This document shows positions 1 to 8,258 of a stretch of 64,000 nucleotides of DNA, in pieces (the stretch's first letter is position 1; the number at the start of each line of letters is the position of its first letter). The notes under the pieces are model-generated. The model was given only the letters and a program-made list of their open reading frames with translations, made no database searches and had not been told where the DNA came from. The DNA is from Streptomyces sp. H27-C3 (lineage in GTDB: Bacteria > Actinomycetota > Actinomycetes > Streptomycetales > Streptomycetaceae): NCBI RefSeq assembly GCF_030063415.1, contig NZ_JASITA010000004.1:1-64000 (forward strand). Direction: 5' to 3'. Both the position numbers and the translations under genes were made by a program.

Positions 1-7
1 CCGCCAC

Positions 8-835
8 CTACCCCACGCACTCCACGTACCGCTCCGCCACCTCCGCCAGGACCTCCGCACCGTCCCGCGCCCACAGCGCCTCGTTGAAGATCTCGACCTC
101 GATCGGGCCGTCGTAGCCCGCCGCGTCGACCCGCTCCCGGAACCACCGGAAGTCGACCGAGCCGTCACCCAGTTGCCCCCGGCCGAGCAGCACACCCGCA
201 GGCAACGGCGTGACCCAGTCGGCCAGTTGGAAAGCGGCGATACGCAACCCCGCGCGCGCGATCTCCGCCCCCACCCGCTCGTCCCACCACAGGTGGTACG
301 TGTCGACGACCACCCCCACCCGCTCCACCGGGAACCGCTCCGCCAGATCCAGCGCCTGCCCCAGGGTCGAGACCACGCAGCGGTCCGCCGCGTACATCGG
401 ATGCAGCGGCTCGATCGCCAGGCGCACACCGCGCTCCGCCGCGTACGGCGCCAGCTCGGCCAGGCAGTCCGCGATGCGTTCGCGCGCCCCGTGCAGGTCG
501 CTGCTGCCCGGGGGCAGGCCGCCCGACACCAGGACCAGCGTGGCCGTGCCCAGCGTCGCCGCCTCGTCGATCGCCCGGCGGTTGTCGGCCAGGGCAGGGC
601 CCCGGTCGTCGCCGGTCAGGAAGCCGCCCCGGCACAGGCTGGTGACGGCCAGCCCCGCGTCCCGCACCAGGCGCGCGGCGCGCTCGACGCCGTACTCCTG
701 GACCGGCGCCCGCCACAGGCCCACACCGGTGACGCCCGCCTTGGCGCAGCCCTCCACCAGCTCCGGCAACGACCACTGCTTGATCGTCTCCTGGTTGAGG
801 CTGAGGCGGGACATAAAGAGAGAGCGGTCAGTCAT
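8..835 (-). CDS. Sugar phosphate isomerase/epimerase (TIM barrel)
   Basis: A 275-residue xylose-isomerase-like TIM-barrel protein (AP endonuclease 2 family). Metal-site and barrel landmarks are visible: IEPLHPMYAADR, VVVDTYHLWWDER and near the C-terminus PIEVEIFNEALW. It probably interconverts keto-sugars or inositol-like intermediates in the cytoplasm. The chosen ATG overlaps the stop of the upstream DUF993 gene by 8 bp, so translation is probably coupled; a second ATG seven codons in (MSRLSLNQ) is also possible. It is the last gene of a three-gene catabolic operon. The exact substrate cannot be read from the sequence. Confidence 0.85.
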   Translation of the reverse strand: MTDRSLFMSRLSLNQETIKQWSLPELVEGCAKAGVTGVGLWRAPVQEYGVERAARLVRDAGLAVTSLCRGGFLTGDDRGPALADNRRAIDEAATLGTATLVLVSGGLPPGSSDLHGARERIADCLAELAPYAAERGVRLAIEPLHPMYAADRCVVSTLGQALDLAERFPVERVGVVVDTYHLWWDERVGAEIARAGLRIAAFQLADWVTPLPAGVLLGRGQLGDGSVDFRWFRERVDAAGYDGPIEVEIFNEALWARDGAEVLAEVAERYVECVG

Positions 836-1991
836 TGGGGACTCCATGCACCGTGAGGAGTGAGCGCATCCGGGACTCCGCCAGTCCCGGGTCGGGGAAC
901 AGGCCCAGCCCGTCCGCCAGTTCGTACGCGCGCGCCAGATGCGGGAGCGAGCGCGCCGACTGGAGGCCGCCGACCATGGTGAAGTGGCTCTGGTGGCCCG
1001 CCAGCCAGGCGAGCAGCACCACGCCCGTCTTGTAGAAGCGGGTCGGCGGCTGGAAGAGGTGCCGGGACAGCTCGACCGTCGGGTCGAGGAGTTCACGGAA
1101 GCCCTTGCTGTCCCCCGTGTCCAGCACCCGTACCGCCTCCGCCGCGAGCGGCCCCAGCGGGTCGAAGATGCCGAGCAGCGCGTGGCTGAAGCCGTGGTCG
1201 TCGCCCGCGATCAACTCGGGGTAGTTGAAGTCGTCCCCCGTGTAGCACCGCACGCCGCGCGGCAGCCTGCGCCGCACCACGATCTCGCGCTGGGCGTCGA
1301 GCAGCGAGATCTTGATGCCGTCGACCTTGTCCGGGTGGGACGCCACGACCTCCAGAAAGGTCTCGGTCGCCGCGTCCAGGTCCGCGCTCCCCCAGTAGCC
1401 GTCCAGCGCCGGGTCGAACATCGGGCCCAGCCAGTGCAGCACCACCGGCCCGCTCGCCTGGCGCAGCAGATGCCCGTACGTCGCGAGGTAGTCCTCGGGG
1501 CCACGCGCCGCCTCGGCGAGCGCCCGTGACGCCATCAGGATCGCCCGCGCCCCGGACGACTCTACGAGGGCGAGCTGCTCCTCGTACGCCGCCGTGACCT
1601 CGGCCAAGGTGTTTACGCCGGGGGCGAGTTGGTCGGTGCCGACGCCGCACGCGATCGTGCCGCCGACCGCCTTCGCCTCCGCGCCCGAGCGGCGGATGAG
1701 CTCCGCCGCGCCCGCCCAGTCCAGGCCCATCCCCCGCTGCGCGGTGTCCATCGCCTCGGCGACGCCCAGGCCGTGCGACCACAGGTGGCGCCGGAAGGCG
1801 AGTGTGGTGTCCCAGTCGACCGCCGCGGGCGAGTCGGGCGACACGTCGACGTACGGGTCGGCCACCACATGGGCCGCCGAGTACACCGTCCGGGAGGCGA
1901 GCGCCGGGCCGCCCGACGCGGGGGTGAGCGGCACGGCCCTCGGTTCGTACGGGCGGGTGCGCCCGTCGGCGTGCGGCAGGAGGATCGTCAC
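828..1991 (-). CDS. DUF993 family protein, dihydrodipicolinate synthase-like
   Basis: A 387-residue protein recognised as the DUF993 family, which is distantly related to DapA-type aldolases. The stretches VDGIKISLLDAQRE and CYTGDDFNYPELIAGDD are typical and would hold the Schiff-base lysine in an aldolase-like barrel (inference: the lysine in GIKIS). It lies between a Gfo/Idh/MocA dehydrogenase and a sugar isomerase, overlapping both by a few bases. The most likely role is carbon-carbon bond cleavage or dehydration in an uncharacterised sugar-acid or cyclitol pathway. The biochemical reaction of the family is not established to my knowledge. Confidence 0.8.
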   Translation of the reverse strand: MTILLPHADGRTRPYEPRAVPLTPASGGPALASRTVYSAAHVVADPYVDVSPDSPAAVDWDTTLAFRRHLWSHGLGVAEAMDTAQRGMGLDWAGAAELIRRSGAEAKAVGGTIACGVGTDQLAPGVNTLAEVTAAYEEQLALVESSGARAILMASRALAEAARGPEDYLATYGHLLRQASGPVVLHWLGPMFDPALDGYWGSADLDAATETFLEVVASHPDKVDGIKISLLDAQREIVVRRRLPRGVRCYTGDDFNYPELIAGDDHGFSHALLGIFDPLGPLAAEAVRVLDTGDSKGFRELLDPTVELSRHLFQPPTRFYKTGVVLLAWLAGHQSHFTMVGGLQSARSLPHLARAYELADGLGLFPDPGLAESRMRSLLTVHGVPND

Positions 1992-3139
1992 AGCGAGAGC
2001 TCCGGTACGTCGTAACGGCGGCCCTCGGCCGATGACTTGAGCCCGAGCTCAGCCAGCTGCACACCGCGCGCGCCCGCCAGCAGGTCCCAGGTGTACGGCT
2101 CGTCGAGCGCGACATGGCGCAGGAACAGCTCCCACTGCGCCTTGAATCCGTTGTCGTAGGTGGCGTTGTCCGGGACGTCCTGCCACTGCTCGCGGAACGA
2201 CTCGGTCGCGGGAAGGTCCGGGTTCCAGACGGGCTTGGGGGTGGAACTGCGGTGTTGGACACGGCAGTTGCGCAGTCCCGCGACCGCCGAGCCGTGTGTG
2301 CCGTCGACCTGGAACTCCACCAGCTCGTCGCGGTGCACGCGCACCGCCCACGAGGAGTTGATCTGGGCGACCGCGCCGCCCTCCAGCTGGAAGATCCCGT
2401 ACGCCGAGTCGTCCGCGGTGGCGGCGTACGGCTTGCCCTGCTCGTCCCAGCGCTGCGGGATGTGTGTCGTGACGTGCGACTGGACGGTCCTGACCCGGCC
2501 GAACAGCTCATGCAGGACGTACTCCCAGTGCGGGAACATGTCGACGACGATGCCGCCGCCGTCCTCCGCCCGGTAGTTCCACGACGGGCGCTGCGCGTCC
2601 TGCCAGTCGCCCTCGAAGACCCAGTATCCGAACTCGCCGCGCACCGAGAGGATTTCGCCGAAGAAACCGCCGTCGATCAGCCGCTTGAGCTTGAGCAGGC
2701 CCGGCAGGAAGATCTTGTCCTGGACGACGCCGTGCCTGATCCCGGCGTCACGCGCGAGCCGGGCCAGGCCGAGTGCCGCGTCGACCCCGGTGGCCGTCGG
2801 CTTCTCCGTATAGATGTGCCTGCCGGCCGCGATGGCCTTCTTGATGGCCTCCTCGCGGGCGGAGGTGACCTGCGCGTCGAAGTAGATGTCGACGCTTTCG
2901 TCGGCGAGAACCGCGTCGAGGTCCGTAGACCATTCGGTCAGCCCGTGCCGCTCCGCGAGCTCCTTCAGTGCGTGCTCCCGCCGGCCCACCAGGACCGGCT
3001 CCGGCCACAGGACCGTGCCGTCGCCGAGGTCCAGGCCGCCCTGCTCGCGTATGGCGAGGATGGAGCGGACGAGGTGCTGGCGGTACCCCATCCGCCCGGT
3101 AACGCCGTTCATGGCGATGCGCACTGTCTTGCGTGTCAC
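1988..3139 (-). CDS. Gfo/Idh/MocA family oxidoreductase
   Basis: A 383-residue NAD(P)-dependent dehydrogenase. The N-terminus IAMNGVTGRMGYRQHLVRS is a Rossmann dinucleotide-binding segment, and GRHIYTEKPTATGVDAAL carries the family E-K-P motif. The C-terminal half is the alpha/beta domain that binds the sugar. First gene of the operon. Its start is 95 bp from the divergent lacI-type start, with the palindromic operator between them, so it is probably repressed by that regulator and induced by the pathway sugar. A 4-bp overlap (ATGA type) couples it to the DUF993 gene. Confidence 0.88.
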   Translation of the reverse strand: MTRKTVRIAMNGVTGRMGYRQHLVRSILAIREQGGLDLGDGTVLWPEPVLVGRREHALKELAERHGLTEWSTDLDAVLADESVDIYFDAQVTSAREEAIKKAIAAGRHIYTEKPTATGVDAALGLARLARDAGIRHGVVQDKIFLPGLLKLKRLIDGGFFGEILSVRGEFGYWVFEGDWQDAQRPSWNYRAEDGGGIVVDMFPHWEYVLHELFGRVRTVQSHVTTHIPQRWDEQGKPYAATADDSAYGIFQLEGGAVAQINSSWAVRVHRDELVEFQVDGTHGSAVAGLRNCRVQHRSSTPKPVWNPDLPATESFREQWQDVPDNATYDNGFKAQWELFLRHVALDEPYTWDLLAGARGVQLAELGLKSSAEGRRYDVPELSL

Positions 3140-3162
3140 GAAAGGTCCCTCCGTACGGCCAT

Positions 3163-3176
3163 AGCAAGCGCTTTCT
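3163..3176. promoter_or_regulatory. LacI-type operator in the divergent promoter region
   Basis: AGCAAGCGCTTTCT is centred on the perfect palindrome AAGCGCTT (3166-3173), the usual form of a LacI/GalR operator with a central CG. It lies between the divergent dehydrogenase (start 3139) and the LacI regulator (start 3235), where it could control both. That the adjacent LacI protein binds it is inference. Confidence 0.7.
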
Positions 3177-3234
3177 ACACGCTATGAAGCTAGCCTGCGG
3201 ACAGCGACTCGGACAAGACCCGGAGGACGACCAG

Positions 3235-4305
3235 ATGACAGTGACCTTGGCGGACGTGGCAGCCCGCGCCCAGGTGTCGCCGGCCACCGTCTCCCGCGTG
3301 CTGAACGGCAACTACCCGGTCGCCGCCACCACCAGGGAACGGGTGCTGCGCGCGGTCGACGACCTCGACTACGTACTCAACGGACCAGCCAGCGCGCTGG
3401 CCGCCGCCACTTCCGATCTCGTCGGCATCCTCGTCAACGACATCGCGGATCCCTTCTTCGGGATCATGGCCGGGGCGGCGCAGTCGCAGATCGGCGGCCA
3501 GGAGGGGACGGGCCGGGCGGGCGGCGAGAAACTCGCGATCGTCTGCAACACGGGCGGCTCCCCCGAACGCGAGCTGACGTACCTCACGCTGTTGCAGCGG
3601 CAGCGCGCCGCCGCGGTGATCCTGACCGGCGGCGCGATCGAGGAGCCCGCGCACCTGGCCGCGGTCGCGTCGAAGCTGGCGAAGCTCACGGACGCGGGCA
3701 CCCGGGTGGTGCTGTGCGGCCGGCCTCCGCTGGGCGGGGACGACGACGGTTCGTCGATCACCGCCGCGCTCACCTTCGACAACCGCGGCGGCGGGCAGCG
3801 GCTCACCGAACATCTGCTCGCGCTCGGACACCGGCGGATCGGTTACGTCGCCGGTCCCGTGGAGCGCACGACCACCCGGCACCGCCTTGAGGGCCACCGC
3901 GACGCGCTGGCCGCGGCGGGACTCGACGAGGACCAGGATCGGCTCACGCTGCACGGCCCGTACGATCGCGGGTCCGGCTACGACGCCACCATCGAACTCC
4001 TGCGCCGCGCACCCGACTTGACCGCGATCGTAGCGGCGAACGACACGGTGGCACTGGGCGCGTACGCGGCCCTGCGCGACCGGGGCCTGCGCATCCCGGC
4101 CGACATATCGGTGGCGGGCTTCGACGACCTGCCGTTCTCGGTGGACGCGGTGCCGGCGCTGACGACCGTACGGCTGCCGCTGTACGAGGCGGGCGCGCGG
4201 GCGGGCCGCCTGGCCATGGGCCGTGAGACGGCGCCGCCCGGCGGCATCGCGTCGGTACCGGCGGAGTTGATGGTGCGGGGATCGACGGGGGCGCCGCGGG
4301 GCTGA
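3235..4305 (+). CDS. LacI family transcriptional regulator
   Basis: A 356-residue repressor. The N-terminal helix-turn-helix is clear (TLADVAARAQVSPATVSRVL), followed by a hinge with the minor-groove helix (ASALAAATSDLVGIL) and a periplasmic-binding-protein-like ligand domain ending in GFDDLPFSVDAVPALTTVR. I chose the ATG at 3235 because it puts the HTH at the very N-terminus; the open frame starts about 100 bp earlier, but that extension contains no HTH sequence. It is divergent from the isomerase/DUF993/dehydrogenase operon and is presumably its local repressor. Confidence 0.9.
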   Translation: MTVTLADVAARAQVSPATVSRVLNGNYPVAATTRERVLRAVDDLDYVLNGPASALAAATSDLVGILVNDIADPFFGIMAGAAQSQIGGQEGTGRAGGEKLAIVCNTGGSPERELTYLTLLQRQRAAAVILTGGAIEEPAHLAAVASKLAKLTDAGTRVVLCGRPPLGGDDDGSSITAALTFDNRGGGQRLTEHLLALGHRRIGYVAGPVERTTTRHRLEGHRDALAAAGLDEDQDRLTLHGPYDRGSGYDATIELLRRAPDLTAIVAANDTVALGAYAALRDRGLRIPADISVAGFDDLPFSVDAVPALTTVRLPLYEAGARAGRLAMGRETAPPGGIASVPAELMVRGSTGAPRG

Positions 4306-4382
4306 GGCCCGTTATGGCGGTGAGGCCCCCCGTGGGTTGAGGCCCCTGCCACCCGACGGGCGCGCGCCCGAAGCACTCCCGC

Positions 4383-4412
4383 TCCCCTCCCCTCCCCTCC
4401 CCTCCCCTCCCT
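4383..4412. repeat. (TCCCC)n tract; G-quadruplex motif on the minus strand
   Basis: Five TCCCC units followed by TCCC lie in the gap between two convergent genes. On the minus strand this reads as six G-runs of three to four separated by single A residues, a textbook parallel G-quadruplex pattern. On the minus strand it is only 11 bases past the stop of the binding-protein gene. Confidence 0.8.
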
Positions 4413-4422
4413 CTTGTCCCTC

Positions 4423-5283
4423 CTACGGCGCCAGCGCCCGAGCCACCGCGTCGAAGAACCGGGCGTGCGCGGCACGGCTGGCCGGGAGTTCGGGGTTCCA
4501 GGGGATGACGCGGGCGTCACCGAAGCGGGCCGGGTCCACGGGGACGGCGTTGGCGCGGCCGTCGGCCAGGACGATGCGCGGGGCGAGCGCGACGGCTTCG
4601 GACCAGCCGGTCGTCGACCAGCTCGCACCGCCGCCCGGGGGCCGGTCCAGCAGGTTGACGCCCAGGGCGGCCAGGGCCCGCAGATCGGGCCAGGCGTGCG
4701 GCCTGGCCAGGTGCACCTGGTCGGCGCCCGCCGCGGAGAGGGCCAGCACCCCGGGCGGGTCCGGCAGGGCCGAGGCCGCTCGCAGCCGCCCGCGCGCCGC
4801 GTCCAGGGCGGCCTCGGCGGCGGGGTCCTCCATACCGCCGAGCGAGGCCGCGAGCGCGGCGAACCGCTCCCTGACCTCGTCGAGCGACCGCCCCTGCCCC
4901 ACGTCGAGCACCACCAGCGGCACCTGCTCCTCCAGGTGCTTGGCGGCCTCCGGGGCGATGCCGTACGCCAGATTGCCGCCGTAGCTGACGGCCACGACGA
5001 GATCGGGGGCGGCGGCCAGCAGCCGCTCGGGGTCGAGGGTCTCGCCCGCCCCGAAGTACGCCACCTCGTCGAGCGCGAGCAGGCCGGACTTGGCCCGGTC
5101 GGGGGCGTCGCCGTCGTGGTAAGAGCCGAAAATGCCGAGCGGGCGGATGCCGTGGTCCAGCAGGGTCGCTCCCGCTTGTATGTACGCGACCACCCGGGTG
5201 GGGCGTCGCGGAGCCGACGACAGCTGTCCTCGGTCGTCGGTGAATGTCCAGGTGCCTGTGGGTGTGGGTGTGGGTGCTGTCAT
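4423..5283 (-). CDS. Siderophore/metal binding-protein-fold protein without signal peptide
   Basis: A 286-residue protein of the class III periplasmic binding protein (TroA/FecB) fold. Its opening TWTFTDDRG and the following PTRVVAYIQAGATLLDHG closely resemble the corresponding PWSFKDDRG and IVAFTGTAAALHDYG of the siderophore lipoprotein encoded at 46.5 kb. No signal peptide, Tat motif or lipobox is present: the ATG at 5283 starts MTAPTPTPTG, and a 22-codon upstream extension is also not signal-like. No permease or ATPase is adjacent. It is probably a cytoplasmic ligand-binding protein or a mis-evolved transporter subunit; role unknown. It is divergent from a MarR-GNAT gene. Confidence 0.7.
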   Translation of the reverse strand: MTAPTPTPTGTWTFTDDRGQLSSAPRRPTRVVAYIQAGATLLDHGIRPLGIFGSYHDGDAPDRAKSGLLALDEVAYFGAGETLDPERLLAAAPDLVVAVSYGGNLAYGIAPEAAKHLEEQVPLVVLDVGQGRSLDEVRERFAALAASLGGMEDPAAEAALDAARGRLRAASALPDPPGVLALSAAGADQVHLARPHAWPDLRALAALGVNLLDRPPGGGASWSTTGWSEAVALAPRIVLADGRANAVPVDPARFGDARVIPWNPELPASRAAHARFFDAVARALAP

Positions 5284-5336
5284 GGCCCAGTCCTGCCCCA
5301 CCCGGGTCTTCCGTACGCGGCCGACCCGTCGTAGCG

Positions 5337-5349
5337 TTGACTCAGTCAA
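5337..5349. promoter_or_regulatory. Candidate MarR operator palindrome
   Basis: TTGACTCAGTCAA is a perfect inverted repeat (TTGAC-TCA-GTCAA) in the divergent region between the binding-protein gene and the MarR-GNAT gene, followed by a third half-site GGTCAA. The size and position suit autoregulation by the MarR domain protein. Binding is inferred. Confidence 0.55.
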
Positions 5350-5395
5350 GGAAGGTCAAGGAACACCCGGAGTGGATCACGGAGTGGATGCGATC

Positions 5396-6331
5396 ATGCA
5401 CCTTCATGAAATCCGCGCGTTCAACCGCTTCCACACGAACCTCATCGGCGCGCTCGACTACGGCAAGCATCTGCACACGCCGTACACGCTGACCGAGTCC
5501 CGGGTCCTGTACGAGCTGGCCCACTCCTCCCGCACGGACGCGGTGGACCTGCGCGTGAGCCTCTCCCTCGACGCCGGTTATCTGAGCCGCCTGCTGACCA
5601 AGTTCGAGCGGGCCGGCCTGGTGGAGCGGGGCCCCTCCATGACCGACGCCCGCCGCCAGCGCGTCACCCTGACCCCGCGCGGGCGGGAGGCCGCCGCTCT
5701 GCTCGACGAGCGCTCGCGCGAAGCCGTCGGCTCACTGCTGTCCGGCGTACCGCCCGATGACCGGCGGCGCCTCGCGGCGGCCATGTGCACGGTCCGCGAC
5801 ATACTCGGCCAGAGCAGGACCCGGCCCCCCGAAGAGCCCGTGCTGCGCGACCCGGTCCCCGGCGACCTGGGCTGGATCGTGCAGCGGCACGGCGTGCTCT
5901 ACGCCGCCGAGTTCGGCTGGAACACCGACTTCGAGGGCCTGGTGGCCCGCATCGTCGCGGACTTCGCGCAGGATCACGACCCGTATCTGGAGCGGGTCTG
6001 GATCGCCGAGCTCGACGGGCGACCGGTCGGCTCGGTGATGTGCGTACGGGACGACGCACCCGGCACCGCCCGTCTGCGGCTGCTGTTCGTCGATCCGGCC
6101 GCGCGCGGCCACGGCCTGGGAGAACGCCTGGTCGGAGCGGTGGTGGAATTCGCATACGAGGTGGGCTACCGGGAAGTCCTCCTGTGGACCAATGATGTGC
6201 TCGTGGCCGCGCGCAGGATCTACCAGCGTGCCGGCTTCACGCTCGTCGCCGAGAAACCGCACCGGTCGTACGGCGTGGATCTGGTCGGCCAGGACTGGCG
6301 ACTGCCCTTGCAGGAAGGAACAGCGAAATGA
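5396..6331 (+). CDS. MarR-type winged helix / GNAT acetyltransferase fusion
   Basis: A 311-residue bifunctional protein. Residues 1 to about 145 form a MarR winged helix (ESRVLYELAHSS, LDAGYLSRLLTKFERAGLVE, then the wing DARRQRVTLTPRGRE). Residues about 155-311 form a GNAT N-acetyltransferase domain with the acetyl-CoA loop VDPAARGHGLGERLV and a C-terminal AARRIYQRAGF. Start chosen at ATG 5396 behind GGAG at 5381; in-frame GTGs at 5372 and 5384 are alternatives. It overlaps the next isomerase gene (ATGA), so the two are co-translated. This architecture is widespread, but ligands and acetylation targets are usually unknown. Confidence 0.85.
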   Translation: MHLHEIRAFNRFHTNLIGALDYGKHLHTPYTLTESRVLYELAHSSRTDAVDLRVSLSLDAGYLSRLLTKFERAGLVERGPSMTDARRQRVTLTPRGREAAALLDERSREAVGSLLSGVPPDDRRRLAAAMCTVRDILGQSRTRPPEEPVLRDPVPGDLGWIVQRHGVLYAAEFGWNTDFEGLVARIVADFAQDHDPYLERVWIAELDGRPVGSVMCVRDDAPGTARLRLLFVDPAARGHGLGERLVGAVVEFAYEVGYREVLLWTNDVLVAARRIYQRAGFTLVAEKPHRSYGVDLVGQDWRLPLQEGTAK

Positions 6332-7134
6332 AGTACGCCTTCTCCACCCTTGGGGTGCCCGGCATGCCGATGCGTGACGTGGCGCGTCTGGCGACCGCCA
6401 CCGGCTATCAGGGCGTGGAACTACGCGCCCACCCCGAGGAGCCGATCCACCCGGGCAGCAGCGCGAGCGAGCGCGCGGACGCCGTGGCGGAGTTCGCCCG
6501 CGAAGGCATCGAGATCCTGACCGTGGCGGGGTACGCGCGGGTGGCGGCGCCGGGTGAGGACCTGCCGGTGCACGAGGAGATCGGCGGCCTGCTGCGCCTG
6601 GCCCGCGACCTGGGCGCCTCCTACATCCGGGTGTTCCCCGGCGGCGGCGAGCAGAGCGCGGACGAGGCGGACGCGACGGCGGCCCGCCGGCTGGGCGTGG
6701 CGGCGGAACACGCGGCGGACATGGGCGTACGCATCCTCATGGAGACCCACGACTCGCACCGCACGGGCGCAGCCGCGGCCCGCGTGCTCGGCCCGGTCGG
6801 CCACAAGAACGCGGGCGCTCTGTGGGACGTGATGCACACCTGGCTGGGCGAGGAAACCCCGGCTGCTTCACACGCGGTTCTGGCCCCCCAGCTCGGCTAC
6901 ACCCAGGTCAAGGACATCGCGTCGACGGAGGACAAGACCCCGCTGGCCCTGGGCGCGGGCGTGCTGCCGCTGGCGGACTGCGTGGCGCAGCTGGTCGCGG
7001 CGGACGAGGGCCACGCGGACACCTGGCTGTGCTGGGAGTACGAGAAGCGCTGGTACCCCCAGGCGGCGGACCTGCCCCCGATGCTGGTGGCGGGACGCGA
7101 GTACCTGGAGGGGCTGGTGGCGGCGGGGCGCTGA
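6328..7134 (+). CDS. Sugar phosphate isomerase/epimerase
   Basis: A 268-residue TIM-barrel protein of the xylose isomerase-like family. Visible landmarks are YQGVELRAHPEE, VRILMETHDSH with the metal-binding Glu and His, GALWDVMHTW and WEYEKRWYPQ. The ATG overlaps the TGA of the MarR-GNAT gene. It resembles the first gene of the window only at fold level. The coupled regulator suggests a small inducible sugar-modifying unit; substrate not identifiable. Confidence 0.83.
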   Translation: MKYAFSTLGVPGMPMRDVARLATATGYQGVELRAHPEEPIHPGSSASERADAVAEFAREGIEILTVAGYARVAAPGEDLPVHEEIGGLLRLARDLGASYIRVFPGGGEQSADEADATAARRLGVAAEHAADMGVRILMETHDSHRTGAAAARVLGPVGHKNAGALWDVMHTWLGEETPAASHAVLAPQLGYTQVKDIASTEDKTPLALGAGVLPLADCVAQLVAADEGHADTWLCWEYEKRWYPQAADLPPMLVAGREYLEGLVAAGR

Positions 7135-7138
7135 GGGT

Positions 7139-7168
7139 GAGGCGCGGGGCGCGAGCTCCGAGCGCCTC
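7139..7168. terminator. Possible bidirectional terminator between convergent genes
   Basis: GAGGCGC (7139-7145) and GCGCCTC (7162-7168) form a 7-bp stem with a GC-rich 16-nt loop, in the 89-bp gap between the convergent isomerase and EamA genes. There is no U-tract, as is usual in Streptomyces. Weak evidence. Confidence 0.3.
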
Positions 7169-7223
7169 GCGCTGCCTCCGCCGCGACGCTCACCACGGAC
7201 GACCGGCTCCTCATGGACGCGGT

Positions 7224-8147
7224 TCAAACAGGCAACTTACCTGGCGCTTCCGCCCCGAGGCCCGGCTCGGTCACCGGCGCGAGCGGGCGCCGTCGCCGTA
7301 CCGGCTGGGAGGCCGGCGCCACCCCGCTCACCAGGAGCGCCGCCGCGCACCAGCGCAGCGGGCTCATGGACTCGTCGAGGAACAGCGCCGCCGAGGACAT
7401 TCCGAAGACCGGCACCAGGAGCGAGAACGGGGCTACGGACGACGCGGGGTAGCGGCGCAGCAGGTAGCCCCAGGCGCCGAAGCCGAAGATGGTGGTGACC
7501 CAGGCGACGTACAGGATCGCGCCCGCGCCGCCCCAGTCCAACGCGCGCAGGGCGGCCAGGTCCGCGTCCGGGCCTTCGACGAGCAACGACAGGGCGAGCA
7601 GAGGCAGTACGGGCACGACACTCACCCACACCATGAAGTTGAGCGCGTCGGGCGCGGCCGCCTTGCGGGTGAGTACGTTGGAGATGCCCCAGCAGGCCGC
7701 CGCGGCGATGATCAGCGCGAAGCCGAACAGGGGCCCCGAAGCGCCCTCGTCCACGGCGGCGACGACGATCCCGCCGAGCGCCACGGTCATGCCCAGGGCC
7801 CTGACCCGGCCGGGCCGTTCGCCCAGGGCGAGTGCGGCGAACAACACCGTGAACACGGCCTGGATCTGTAGCACCAGCGAGGAGAGCCCGGCGGTCATCC
7901 CTGCGTCCATCCCGGTGAATAGCAGCCCGAACTTGCCTACGCCCAGGGCGAGCCCGACGCCGATCACCCACTTCCAGGCGACCTTGGGACGGCCCACGAA
8001 GAAGACCGCGGGCAGCGCCGCGACGAGGAAGCGCAGGGCGGAGAAGAGCAGCGGCGGGAAGTGGTCGAGGCCGACTTCGATGACGACGAAGTTGACCCCC
8101 CAGAGGGCGGCGACGAGAGCGGCGAGAGCGATGTGTGCGGGGCGCAT
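7224..8147 (-). CDS. EamA family (DMT) transporter
   Basis: About 307 residues with ten predicted hydrophobic helices in two EamA repeats, beginning IALAALVAALWGVNFVVIEVG, typical of drug/metabolite exporters in the cytoplasmic membrane. The C-terminus is Arg/Pro-rich and cytoplasmic. I prefer the ATG at 8147 (MRPAHIAL), which places the first helix near the N-terminus; an ATG nine codons upstream at 8174 is possible. It is divergent from a LysR regulator, a common arrangement for metabolite efflux genes under ligand-induced control. Confidence 0.88.
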   Translation of the reverse strand: MRPAHIALAALVAALWGVNFVVIEVGLDHFPPLLFSALRFLVAALPAVFFVGRPKVAWKWVIGVGLALGVGKFGLLFTGMDAGMTAGLSSLVLQIQAVFTVLFAALALGERPGRVRALGMTVALGGIVVAAVDEGASGPLFGFALIIAAAACWGISNVLTRKAAAPDALNFMVWVSVVPVLPLLALSLLVEGPDADLAALRALDWGGAGAILYVAWVTTIFGFGAWGYLLRRYPASSVAPFSLLVPVFGMSSAALFLDESMSPLRWCAAALLVSGVAPASQPVRRRRPLAPVTEPGLGAEAPGKLPV

Positions 8148-8258
8148 GCCTTGAGGATCGCCGTCTGCGACCATGTAGCACCAGCACGGATTTCTTCATG
8201 ATTGAATTCAGCGTTGCTTATGGGTGAGCACGAGTGAGTACGAATGAAGGGGTACGAG

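Noticed and set aside
8244-8258. ATG at 8244 as the LysR start.
   Set aside because: The sequence right after it, AAGGGG, is itself an ideal ribosome site for the GTG at 8259, and the product from the GTG matches the usual LysR N-terminus.
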